Assembly: GCF_024139115.2 (NCBI RefSeq) | Contig: NC_085140.1 | Location: forward strand, 32,847,806 to 32,911,805 | DNA length: 64,000 nt | Origin: Armigeres subalbatus | Lineage: Eukaryota > Arthropoda > Insecta > Diptera > Culicidae | Reading direction: 5' to 3' | Shown: one piece after another, positions 47,149 to 57,385 of the stretch | How positions within the stretch are numbered: the first letter of the stretch is position 1 | How the letters are laid out: each line of letters begins with the position of its first letter | Notes under the pieces: model-generated | What the model saw: the letters and a program-made list of their open reading frames with translations, nothing else | What the model was told of the DNA's origin: nothing | The model's database searches: none | Position numbers and translations under genes: made by a program

Positions 47149-49470
47149 GGTTGCTCGGAAGCCTCCTATCTAAAGACTCGGAAGCCTCCTTTCAAGAGGC
47201 TCGGAAGCCTCCTTTCAAGACGCTCGGAAGCCTCCTTTCAAGAGGCTCGGAAGCCTCCTTTCAAGAGGCTCGGAAGCCTCCTTTCAAGAGGCTCAGAAGC
47301 CTCCTTTCAAGAGGCTCGGAAGCCTCCTTTCAAGAGGGAGCCTTCTTTTAAAAGGCTCGGGAGCCTCCTTTCAAGAGGCTCGGAAGCCTCCTTTCAAGAG
47401 GCTCGGAAGCCTCCTTTCAAGAGGCTCGGAAGCCTCCTTTCAAGAGGCTCAGAGCCTCCTTCAAGAGGCTCGGAAGCCTCCTTTCAAGAGGCTCAGAAGC
47501 CTCCTTTCAAGAGGCTCAGAAGCCTCCTTTCAAGAGGCTCAGGAAGCCTCCTTTCAAGAGGCTCAGAAGCCTCCTTTCAAGAGGCTCAGAAGCCTCCTTT
47601 CAAGAGGCCCGGAAGCCTCCTTTCAAGAGGCTCAGAAGCCTCCTTTCAAGAGGCTCAGAGCCTCCTTTCAAGAGGCTCAGAAGCCTCCTTTCAAGAGGCT
47701 CAGAAGCCTCCTTTCAAGAGGCTCAGGAAGCCTCCTTTCAAGAGGCTCAGAAGCCTCCTTTCAAGAGGCTCAGGAAGCCTCCTTTCAAGAGGCTCAGAAG
47801 CCTCCTTTCAAGAGGCTCAGAGCCTCCTTTCAAGATGCTCAGAAGCCTCCTTTCAAGAGGCTCAGGAAGCCTCCTTTCAAGAGGCTCAGAAGCCTCCTTT
47901 CAAGAGGCTCAGGAAGCCTCCTTTCAAGAGGCTCAGAAGCCTCCTTTCAAGAGGCTCAGAAGCCTCCTTTCAAGAGGCTCAGGAAGCCTCCTTTCAAGAG
48001 GCTCAGGAAGCCTCCTTTCAAGAGGCTCGGAAGCCTCCCATCTAAAGACCTCGAAGCCTCCTTTCAAGAGGCTCAGAAGCCTCCTTTCAAGAGGCTCGGA
48101 AGCCTCCCATCTAAAGACTCAGAAGCCTCCTTTCAAGAGGCTCAGAAGCCTCCTTTCAAGAGGCTCAGGAAGCCTCCTTTCAAGAGGCCTGGAAGCCTCC
48201 TTTCAAGAGGCTCAGAGCCTCCTTTCAAGAGGCTCAGAGCCTCCTTTCAAGAGGCTCAGGAAGCCTCCTTTCCAAGAGGCTCAGGAAGCCTCCTTTCAAG
48301 AGGCTCAGAAGCCTCCTTTCAAGAGGCTCAGAAGCCTCCTTTCAAGAGGCTCGGAAGCCTCCTTTCAAGAGGCTCAGAAGCCTCCTTTCAAGAGGCTCAG
48401 AAGCCTCCTTTCAAGAGGCTCAGGCCTCCTTTCAAGAGGCTCAGAAGCCTCCTTTCAAGAGGCTCAGAAGCCTCCTTTCAAGAGGCTCAGAAGCCTCCTT
48501 TCAAGAGGCTCAGAAGCCTCCTTTCAAGAGGCTCGGAAGCCTCCTTTCAAGAGGCTCAGGAAGCCTCCTTTCAAGAGGCTCAGAAGCCTCCTTTCAAGAG
48601 GCTCAGGAAGCCTCCTATCTAAAGACTCGGAAGCCTCCTTTCAAGAGGCTCCAGGCCTCCTTTCAAGAGGCTCCAGAAGCCTCCTTTCAAGAGGCCTGAA
48701 GCCTCCTTTCAAGAGGCTCAGAAGCCTCCTTTCAAGAGGCTCAGAGCCTCCTATCTAAAGACTCAGAAGCCTCCTTTCAAGAGGCTCAGGCCTCCTTTCA
48801 AGAGGCTCAGAAGCCTCCTTTCAAGAGGCTCAGGCCTCCTTTCAAGAGGCTCAGGCCTCCTTTCAAGAGGCCTGGAAGCCTCCTTTCAAGAGGCTCAGGA
48901 AGCCTCCTTTCAAGAGGCTCAGAAGCCTCCTTTCAAGAGGCTCAGAAGCCTCCTTTCAAGAGGCTCAGGAAGCCTCCTTTCAAGAGGCTCAGAAGCCTCC
49001 TTTCAAGAGGCTCAGAAGCCTCCTTTCAAGAGGCTCAGGAAGCCTCCTTTCAAGAGGCTCAGAAGCCTCCTTTCAAGAGGCTCAGGAAGCCTCCTTTCAA
49101 GAGGCTCAGAAGCCTCCTTTCAAGAGGCTCAGGAAGCCTCCTTTCAAGAGGCTCCAGAAGCCTCCTTTCAAGAGGCTCGGAAGCCTCCTTTCAAGAGGGT
49201 CAGAAGGCTCCTTTCAAGAGGCGCGGAAGCCTCCTTTCAAGCCGCTCGGAAGCCTCCTTTCAAGACGCTCGGAAGCCTCCTTTCAAGAGGCTCGGAAGCC
49301 TCCTTTCAAGAGGCTCGGAAGCCTCCTTTCAAGAGGCTCGGAAGCCTCCTTTCAAGAGGCTCGGAAGCCTCCTTTCAAGAGGCTCGGAAGCCTCCTTTCA
49401 AGAGGCTCGGAAGCCTCCTTTCAAGAGGCTCGGAAGCCTCCTTTCAAGAGGCTCGGAAGCCTCCTTTCAG
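47149..49470. repeat. 23-bp minisatellite, second block
   Basis: About 100 units of the same family and orientation as 44815-45375. The middle is variable, with GCTCAGAAGCC and GCTCAGGAAGCC forms (22-25 bp). A rare variant with CTATCTAAAGACTC or CCATCTAAAGAC recurs near 47165, 48035, 48105, 48613 and 48750, a trace of past amplification. The outermost units at both ends are the regular GCTCGG form. Confidence 0.95.
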
Positions 49471-49746
49471 TTCAGTTAAGACCTCCAAGTCGTTGGTGTC
49501 CGTCTTCATGGTTCCATTACTATTACCGCAATGAATGGCTACCTCTCATGTAAATTGGTTCTTAGCTTTAAATAAAAGGTGAATGACATCCTCCGTGTGA
49601 CACCTTCTTCTCTCCTTCTCTTGGGACATATGAACGCTCATCACCCGAATTGGGGAGGTAGATATTGGATCCCTGGTGTATAGCCTTACTTAAGATTCTG
49701 AGGCGGCAGATCTAGACCCTCTCAACGATGGTTTACACACCTTTTG

Positions 49747-50095
49747 CCTTTCTCGTACAACAAAATTGTGCCGAAAGTGTTATACAGTACCTTCATACCT
49801 TCATGAGTCGATATTGAAGGGACCATCGACTCGTGTAAATATCGAGATGTCGAAAAGAAATTGCTTAGAAAGCTCTTTGAAGGGACCATAATAGTAGCCA
49901 AAAAAACATTTTTTAATGTGGCATAATTTGCTTCCATGAGTCTAAATCGAGTCATAGACCATCGACTTATGGACGTTTGACTGTATACCAAGTGACTTAG
50001 CTAGACGAACTGAGCAAATGTCTGTCATTCCATGTGTATGTGTGTGCCTTTGTGTGTATAGTGCGTGTGTGCACACTAAAGCTAACTCAGTTCAC
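49747..50095 (-). mobile_element. Diverged relative of the satellite-bearing element, minus orientation
   Basis: GCCTTTCTCGTAC at 49747 corresponds to the inverse of the GTATACGAGAAAGGC end. GACGAACTGAG...TGTCTGTCATTCC near 50007-50035 corresponds to the inverse of the tail next to (CA)n, followed here by a broken TGTGTG tract (50038-50080). The satellite monomers are absent. An unrelated insert with ATGAGTCGAT-type sequence lies between. Confidence 0.5.
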
Positions 50096-50099
50096 TGCC

Positions 50100-51330
50100 A
50101 ACATTTTTGCAAGAATTCCAGAAAAAACACGTGGAGGAACTGAAAATGAAATTCCTGAGGAACTCCAGGAGAAAATTTTGTAGGAACTCCAAGAAGTTTT
50201 TGTGTAGAAACTCAAGGAAGAATTGATGGTATTCCTGGCGGAACTGCAGGAGGCATTTCTGGAGAAACTTTAGGAGGAATTATCTTGAAATTCCTGGAGG
50301 AACTGCAGGACTCACTAATAGAGAACTTCAAAATAAATTCCTGTAGGAACTCCCGGAAGAATCACATTAGAATAATTGGGAGAAATCCAGGAGAAACTTC
50401 TAGAGGAGCACCAAGAAGTTTTCAGCAGGAACTTCGGGATGAATTCCTGGAGAAACTCTAAAAAATATCGTCGAAGGAATGCTAGGGGGAACCTCTGAAA
50501 GATCTCCATGAGAAATTCTGTTCTGAAGAAACAATTTCTGGAAGAACTCTAGGAGGGAATTCCTGATGGAACTCCAGAAAATATCCTGGTGGAACTTCAA
50601 AAGAATACCTGGACTAACTTCAAAACAAAAAAATATATAAAGAAATTGATGAAAGAACTCAAAAAGAAATTCCAAAAGGATCTCCCGGAAGAATCCCTGG
50701 AACAATTCGAGAAGGAGCTCCATGAGGAGTTCTTGAAGGAGCTTCGGTGGAAATCACTGGCATATCCCCAGGACGAACTTCTCGAGGAGCCTCCGGATGA
50801 TTTCCTACAGGAACTGCGGAAGAAATACCTACCCGAGTAGACGAAAATAGCTCAATAATATCAAATATTGATAAGATAGCAAAATTAGATATGGACATGA
50901 TTGATATAAGAGATAAAATATCAGACGACAATATCAATATTTTGCACTAAAATATCATAAGGAGATCAAATTATGCTATTTGTAAGAAGTGATCAATATC
51001 ATGTGCCATTAGTTTGTTCTTATCCATAGCATATCTTGATATTCAAATGATGTTTCGGTGTAAATTTTTGATATTGTTGCCTGTTCTTTTATCTCTTATA
51101 TCAATCAAGTCCATATCATGTTTTGTTATTCTGTTCATGGCTTCTGCCCGGGTAGAGCAATTGCAGCAGTAACTCCTGGATGAATTCCTGGTAGAGGAAT
51201 TTTTGGAGGAATTTCTGAAAGATCTCCGGGAGGAATTACAGGAGAAATATTTAGAGGATGTCCAAAAGAATTTCTTGGAGGAACTTTAGAAGGAATTCCT
51301 GAAAGCACGCCATGAAGATTGCTAAAAAAA
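50100..51330. repeat. Degenerate minisatellite of AATTCCTGGAGGAACTCCAGG type
   Basis: Imperfect units of about 27-33 bp with TTCCTGGAGGAACT, GGAATTCCTG and AACTCCAGGA motifs fill 50100-50835 and 51160-51330. An AT-rich stretch with repeated ATATC/GATAT motifs (50840-51130) separates them. The unit is nearly palindromic. Open frames inside are by-products. Confidence 0.7.
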
Positions 51331-52401
51331 GCTTCAGGAATGTACATCTTGTTTCTAGAGTTCTTTTAAGTATTCATAAATGAATTCATGGTGGAGTTAC
51401 TTCAGCAATACCTCCTACATTTCTTTAGAACTCCTTCAGCAACTTCCTGAGAATTTAACTAAAAACTCTCCACTGATAGTCATTTCTGTCTCAATTTTGA
51501 AAGAAATAACCCACTTCAGAATGATTAATAAATTCCCCAAAATTCTAGAAAGAATCTTTTAAAATTTACACAGAGTTAATTGTACAATGTACATGTTGAT
51601 GTTCCCGGATTTTTTTTTTAAATTGCTGCGGTATATCATAGAATTCTTATTAACTCTTTTTGTATTTGAAATAGAATTTTTGAGATACTTTCGAACGAAA
51701 ATTTATAGAAAATCCTGTGAACCCTTAAAATTTATACCAGACTTATTATATGCAAATTTTGGTCTCTGGTGTCTTTCAACAGTTTGTGCGTAAGAGCAGT
51801 TTTTGTCGTTAGAAATCGAGAGTTCAAGTGCCAGCACAGGCATGACATATTACACAAAAAGGATCAAAGAGAGTGCTTCTAAACGCTCATCTCTAAGGAG
51901 CAAACCTTGTCGGTAGCAACTTATGTAGGTGTAGAACCGGTTATGATGTCGTCGATTGCAAAGTTTGGTTTTGGTCAGAAGAGAGCAATTTTTGTATAGA
52001 ATTGTGGTCCAAGGTGAACAACTCTTCACGGAAATATGAGATGATGTGGTCCATATGCTCAATACTTTTATCTTAACTTTTTTTTGCTCAGCCGCTTTTC
52101 TTGAGGCTACCAAATGAACGAATTGAATAAAGCACCGAAGTTGGTTGATTCAGATCAAATCTACCTAGCTGACTTAGGGTGTCCCTAACAAACAGTATTT
52201 CTGATCTACTTTTGTTGTTTTAGATTTTTCGGAAAAGTCGTCTTCGGGTGACTTTCAGAACTCAAAAAATGCCATTTTTGATGTATAAATACGGTTAAAA
52301 TTATTTGCCGATCAAAATGTATAATCGTTTTTCTGTCAAAACTACGTTTTAAAAAAAAGTTTACACGGCATTTGAAAGAGTAACTCATATTCTTTTTATA
52401 T
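51331..52401. other. AT-rich DNA
   Basis: No supported feature. Confidence 0.3.
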
Positions 52402-52404
52402 ACT

Positions 52405-52526
52405 AGGGGAAACGTCAAATGTTGAACAGCTAATTTTGTCGCCTATTGTTGAACTTCCATAAGAAATGCACCTGCGTTCAACAATAGACGAAGAAATTAG
52501 CCGTTAAACATTTGGCGAATTACCCT
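52405..52526. mobile_element. Small fold-back MITE
   Basis: This 122-bp element has arms of about 50 bp (AGGGGAAACGTCAAATGTTG left; inverse AGGGTAATTCGCCAAATGTT right), with CTATTGTTGAAC paired next to the loop. A 3-bp duplication ACT lies at 52402-52404 and 52527-52529. Confidence 0.75.
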
Positions 52527-52529
52527 ACT

Positions 52530-53755
52530 TAGTAATATCTTTATTTCTCAGATTTAACCTTTACTAAAATTCCCTGAAAATGAATAATCTGCGCAATTCT
52601 CATATCCGAAAGCTTACCTTGGTGACGGTTCGGTTCCCAGCTCAACGCACATCCGCAACAATTTCTGAAAAGAACAAACGCAAACATGAAAAACACCATT
52701 CACCCAAAGTGTACTTAACTGACGAGATGAGTAAATATCAAAAATCAATTTCACACGAATCGTCGCATTTTTCATCGCACACCCGCAAATTTCCCATCAA
52801 GGACAACTCAGGCGGCAGCAGGATAATAATTTCGATTAAAATTCATCACCCGTCCCATTAGAGAGCGAGATAGGTAGGTAGGTACATATACCGTAATGCA
52901 GTTTGGTCTGTTTGCACGCGTGATGGTACTGCGGTGTGTGATGCAACCCGAAACCGCAAACCGATCACGTAAAAAATTAATTTCCACTCATCATCCGCAC
53001 ACTCGAACGCATTTTTAACAACTCTTACACTTTTTCGGTCGTTGTGTTTCCACATCAGCCTGGCACTTCGGAAATGTTAATAAACCATTTTGTCGGTACA
53101 GTTCCCACCAATTCCTGCAGTTGCGGACGCATTTTGTGCTTTTGTACAAACATTATTTTAAATGATCGACACCATCAGCACCACGGCAGGACCTCTTCCT
53201 TTGTTGGCGGTTCAACACTGGAGGTGGGATGTTTGCATATTTCATATTCATTGCAGTTTAAGCTTCATTGTTATGACAAGCATTTTTTGTGGGGGGTGTC
53301 TTCCATACTCGTTTTGTAGTATAACAGTCAGCTGCAACTGTATAAGCATCGACACCATCATCACCCGTGGGTTTATTTCATAGAATTGATAATTTGTGCA
53401 GCTGAGTTCAAATTCATACGCAAAGGCGTGGATATTTCCTGAACATGGTGAAGAAATACAATTATTTGGAAATGTTGCAGGAAAATGCTAATACGAATAG
53501 CTGCTGCAAAATGTGTCCAACGTTTGAGGGGAGTAAAATAGCACAGTACTTGATAGGCACTGCAAAGAATAATTGTTTTTTTTTATAATCTGCACCATGT
53601 CGTCCTTTGACATACTGTATTAGCGCGAAAATGTGTTCGTTTCTTTTCGAGACCATTGAAAATGACGTCATTGCAAAGATTTTGGTTTGCTTATTACACT
53701 GAAAATACCGTCAGTGGGGACGACATTGGCCTAAAATGTGACGTGTTTCAAGCAA
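52530..53755. other. Single-copy-looking DNA
   Basis: 52560-53060 and 53040-53400 are less AT-rich and lack repeats. No gene is recognised. 53710-53740 holds a GGGGACGACATTGGCC motif also seen near 55222. Confidence 0.3.
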
Positions 53756-53935
53756 GGGAAGATCCATAAATGACGTAACGCAAAAATAGGGTATTTTCAA
53801 CCTACTCCGTCGCTTCCACCCTATGTCGCACATTTTGTTTGAAGCATCTGGAAATTTTGTATGGGTTGTCACACTTCACTGAATCACCCTCCCCTCTATG
53901 CGTTACGTAATTTGTGGACGTTCCCTAACTGTTAT
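53756..53935. mobile_element. Harbinger-like MITE
   Basis: Ends GGGAAGATCCATAAATGACG and the inverse GGGAACGTCCACAAATTACG continue into TAACGC. The flanks CAA and TAA give a near 3-bp duplication. Plan and ends match the MITE at 9139-9304. Confidence 0.8.
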
Positions 53936-54484
53936 AAAGCGCTGGTAGTTAATTATGGAATCATTATTTTTGTTAGTTATCTTGGCTGTTCATATGCACA
54001 GGACACGTTTAGAAATGGACAAATTAATATGAAATTTGTGAAAAAGAATCCACGTGTCTTGTCCTCCAAAATTGTCGAAATATTTGTAAATTTAAAATAG
54101 CCTTGAACTTCTATGGAAAATTCATTGAAATTTTCACGAGAAACTCTTCGGATGTTCCTTAGAATGTTCAACGGGAATCTGTTCAGAATTTCCACAGTAA
54201 ATTCTTCGGATTTTCTATGGGAGATTCTTCGGAATATCTACATAAAATATTTACGCCACAAAATTCTTTGGAAATTCCACAAGAAATTTTTGTGATTTTC
54301 ACGGCAATTTTTTTTTCAAGGGTCTTTTGTTTTAGAAACAGGATTTGTCCCTTTCAAATGCAACTTAAGTTAAGGATTAATAGGATTGAAAAGTTTTGTA
54401 ATGTTTTTCTCAGCTTTCTTGCACACACACATCCATACACACAGGAGGGTCGTCGATTGACGACCATTTAACCTTAGACCACTA
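53936..54484. other. AT-rich DNA with GAAATTC-rich runs
   Basis: 54090-54310 has imperfect GGAAATTC/TTCGGA repeats. No gene seen. Confidence 0.35.
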
Positions 54485-54840
54485 GGGTGAAAGTTGTTTG
54501 ACCAAATATGCCAAATCATTTGGTCAAAGTCTGGTCATTTGGCCGAAAATTTCTGTTTGGCCGAAGTAGGTCATTTGGTCAAACATGACCAAATGATATA
54601 ATCGGATGAGTCATTTGGAAGAACGATTTATACGATCTAAGTGTCGTTTGCTGAATGAATATGACTGAAAATGTCGTTTGGCCGAACAGATCATATGACT
54701 GAAATTGTCGAAAATATGCCGAAAATGTCGTTTGGACGAAGAAGTCATTTGGCCATAAAAAACCATTTGGCTGAAACGACCGTTTGGCCGCAAAGGAGAA
54801 ATATCTATTGCCCGAACGGGTCTAGCCGAACAGGTTCAAA
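54485..54840. repeat. GGCCGAAA-family array, degenerate
   Basis: About 15 units of TCATTTGGCCGAA type with variable spacing. Confidence 0.8.
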
Positions 54841-54904
54841 GGCACAATCCTGGGGGTGCTTCGTAGAATTCTACAACTTTTTTTGTCAACCAAAATAAAT
54901 GTGA

Positions 54905-55135
54905 AAAGTGTGAAGTGATTAATAATAGTTAAGATGTGAGAAGCTACAAATGAAAAATAAGAAGTGAGAAAAGAGAAGTAAGAAGTGGGGAGTAACTTCC
55001 TATTCCCCTTTTCTTTATTCTCATTTCGCATTTCTCACTTTTAACATTCAGGAGAAATAAGGAGTAAGAAATGAGAAGTGTGAAGTAAAAAATTAGAAAT
55101 AGTGAAACGTCTCGCTTCTTACTTAGTCACTTCCA
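54905..55135. repeat. GAGAAGTGAG-type array
   Basis: Alternating AGAAGTGAGAA and TTCTCACTTC tracts, directly after the GGCCGAAA array. Confidence 0.75.
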
Positions 55136-55954
55136 GCGCCGTAGCATGTGGTTGGCCCGCACAAAAGGCGCCGAAATAAAGAATTACGCTATAAGAGATA
55201 GGTCAATTTTTTAAGTACCGCCAACGGGGGTGTCATTGGGCCAAAATGTGGTATGCTCCAAGTAAATGTTACAAAGCTCTAGTAGTTATCATTGGAATCA
55301 AGTTTTTATTAGTTTGGTACAAGCTTGAATAATAAATTTACCGCTGTGTGGGGAAAAAATAATGAATTATGGAAATTCTTCAAAGTTATATGTTGTTCAA
55401 AATTGGCCCATTCTCACCCCGCACAGGGGGTGACATTGGGCCAAATGAAATAGTAATTAATAACAATCCTCTAGAGCTAACATAAAATATGATTGTTCCA
55501 CATCAACATGTTGAACGGTTTGGTCTTAGTTTTCACCGCTACTTTGGTTTCTCTAGGACTTTTGGTACCGGTTACAATGAGCCAGCTCATTAAAAAAAAA
55601 GTTTATTTGAAAATTAATCCATTAGAATGAATATTCGATAGAAAGTCGCAATGCTAATTCAAATTTAACTTTTTCACTGAAACCAGATTTGCCTTGGGTT
55701 GTATTGTTTTTCTCGACTTCTCTGTTTCCAATGCCAATTTCGAGTAGTCGAGTTCAATTTTATAGACCCTACAAAGCACAATAGTGCCTCTAAAACCACT
55801 AGACTAAATCTAGAGTGGAATTTTTCTTCCGATTCCGACCCACTCCCGAGTTGGATTTTAGATCTAGTAGTCTGTGACCCATGACAAAAAGTCGTTTTCC
55901 ATTTAGGTACATTAGTTTTTTGAATCTTCCAGAATTTCTGAGGTACTTTATTGT
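55136..55954. other. AT-rich DNA with repeated GGGTG-CATTGGGCC motif
   Basis: TGTCATTGGGCCAAAATG near 55230 and TGACATTGGGCCAAATG near 55432 are two copies of one motif about 200 bp apart, perhaps the ends of a small element. No gene is recognised. Confidence 0.35.
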
Positions 55955-57051
55955 GGGGAAGGGTCATTTGACCGAAACTCATTCGGCCGAAAGCCATTTG
56001 GCCGAATGCCACTAGGCCGAAAGTTGTTTGACCAAATGTACCATTTTTCTGAACAGACCATTAGGCCGAAAGTCATTTGGCCGAAAGGTTAGTTTGGACG
56101 AAAAAGTCATTAGGCCGAAAGTCATTTGGCTGAAAGGGTCGTTTGGCCGAATATGTTGTTTGGCCGAAAGGGTCGTTTGGTCGAAAGGGTAATTTTTTCC
56201 GAAAGGGTCACTTGACCGAAAGAAACATTTGGCCGAAAGGGTCATTTGGCCGAAAGGTCATTAAGCCAAAAGGATCGTTTGGCCGAAAGGATCGTTTGAC
56301 CGAAAGGGCCATTTAGTCGAAAGGGTCATTAGGCCGAAAGTGTCATTTGGCAGATAGGGTCACTTGGCCGAAAGGGTCATTTGGTCGAATAGGACATTTG
56401 GCCGAAAAGGTCATTTGGCCAAATAGAATATTTAAAATGTCAATCGATTGCAGATAAAAATGGATTTGTTTTGATATAATAAACTCACTCCTGTGTCATG
56501 AAATGGGAGTAGGGTCATTTGACCGAAACCCATTCGGCCGAAAGCCGTTAGGCTTATGCCATCAGGCCGAACATACCATTAGGCCGAAACCCATCTGTCC
56601 GAAAGGGTCATTTGGCCAGAAGGGTCGTTTGGCCGAAAGGGTCGTTTGACTGACAGGATCGTTAGATCGAAAGGGTCAACTGGCCGAAAGGGTTGTTTGG
56701 CCGAAAGGATCATTTAGCCGAAAGGGTTATTTGGCCAAAAGGGTCATTTGGCCGAAAGGGTAATTTGGCCGAACGGGTCATTAGGCAGAATGGGTCATTT
56801 GGCCGAAAGGGTCGGTTGGCTGAAAGAGTCATTTTGCCGAAATGGTAATTTGGCTGAAAGGGTCATTTGGCCGAAAGGGTAATTTGGCCCAACGGGTCAT
56901 TAGGCAGAATGGGTCATTTGGCCGAAAGGGTCGGTTGGTTGAAAGAGTCATTTTGCCGAAATGGTAATTTGGCTGAAAGGGTCATTTGACCGAAAGGGTC
57001 ATTTGGCCGAAAGGGTCATTTGGCCGAAAGGGTTGATTGGCGGAAAGGATC
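55955..57051. repeat. Two GGCCGAAA arrays, each with a defined head
   Basis: Array one (55955-56425) and array two (56504-57051) both start with GGGTCATTTGACCGAAAC-C-CATTCGGCCG and then run in 17-bp units TCATTTGGCCGAAAGGG. Within array two a 119-bp (7 x 17) block starting TAATTTGGCC repeats at 56761 and 56880, a higher-order repeat. An AT-rich spacer (56426-56503) separates them. Confidence 0.88.
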
Positions 57052-57385
57052 TCACTTTTCACAGTGAGAAGTGATAAATGAGAAAAGAGAAGTGAGGCAT
57101 CTCACTTCTCACTTCTCATTTATCACTTCTCGCTGTCAAAAGTGAGAAGCGCAAAAGTGAGTAGTGAGACGTCTCACTACTCACTTCGCGCTTCTCACTT
57201 TTTACATCAAGAAGTGATAAATGAGGAATGAAAAGTGAGACATCTCACTTCTCAATCCTCATTTCTCACTTCTCATTGTTGAAACGAGGAGAGCGAAGTA
57301 CAATACGTCTCACTACTCACTTTGCGCTTCTCGCTTTTTACATCGAGAAGTGATAAATTAGGAGTGAGAAGTGAGAAGTGATACT
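57052..57385. repeat. GAGAAGTGAG-type array
   Basis: CTCACTTCTCAC and GTGAGAAGTG tracts alternate in opposite orientation, so long hairpins can form. It lies directly after the GGCCGAAA array, as at 54905. Confidence 0.8.

Noticed and set aside
44782..48758. Open frames of 238, 301 and 307 residues with Lys-Pro-Pro-Phe-Lys-Arg repeats
   Set aside because: The 23-residue period equals three 23-bp units, and the frames shift wherever a unit varies in length. No start, stop or flanking conservation suggests a protein.
37000..49470. CRISPR array
   Set aside because: Units are directly adjacent with no unique spacers, and the genome is eukaryotic.
50589..50840. Lys/Glu-rich 83-residue frame
   Set aside because: It lies within the degenerate AATTCCTGGAGGAACT minisatellite; the charge pattern follows from the repeat.
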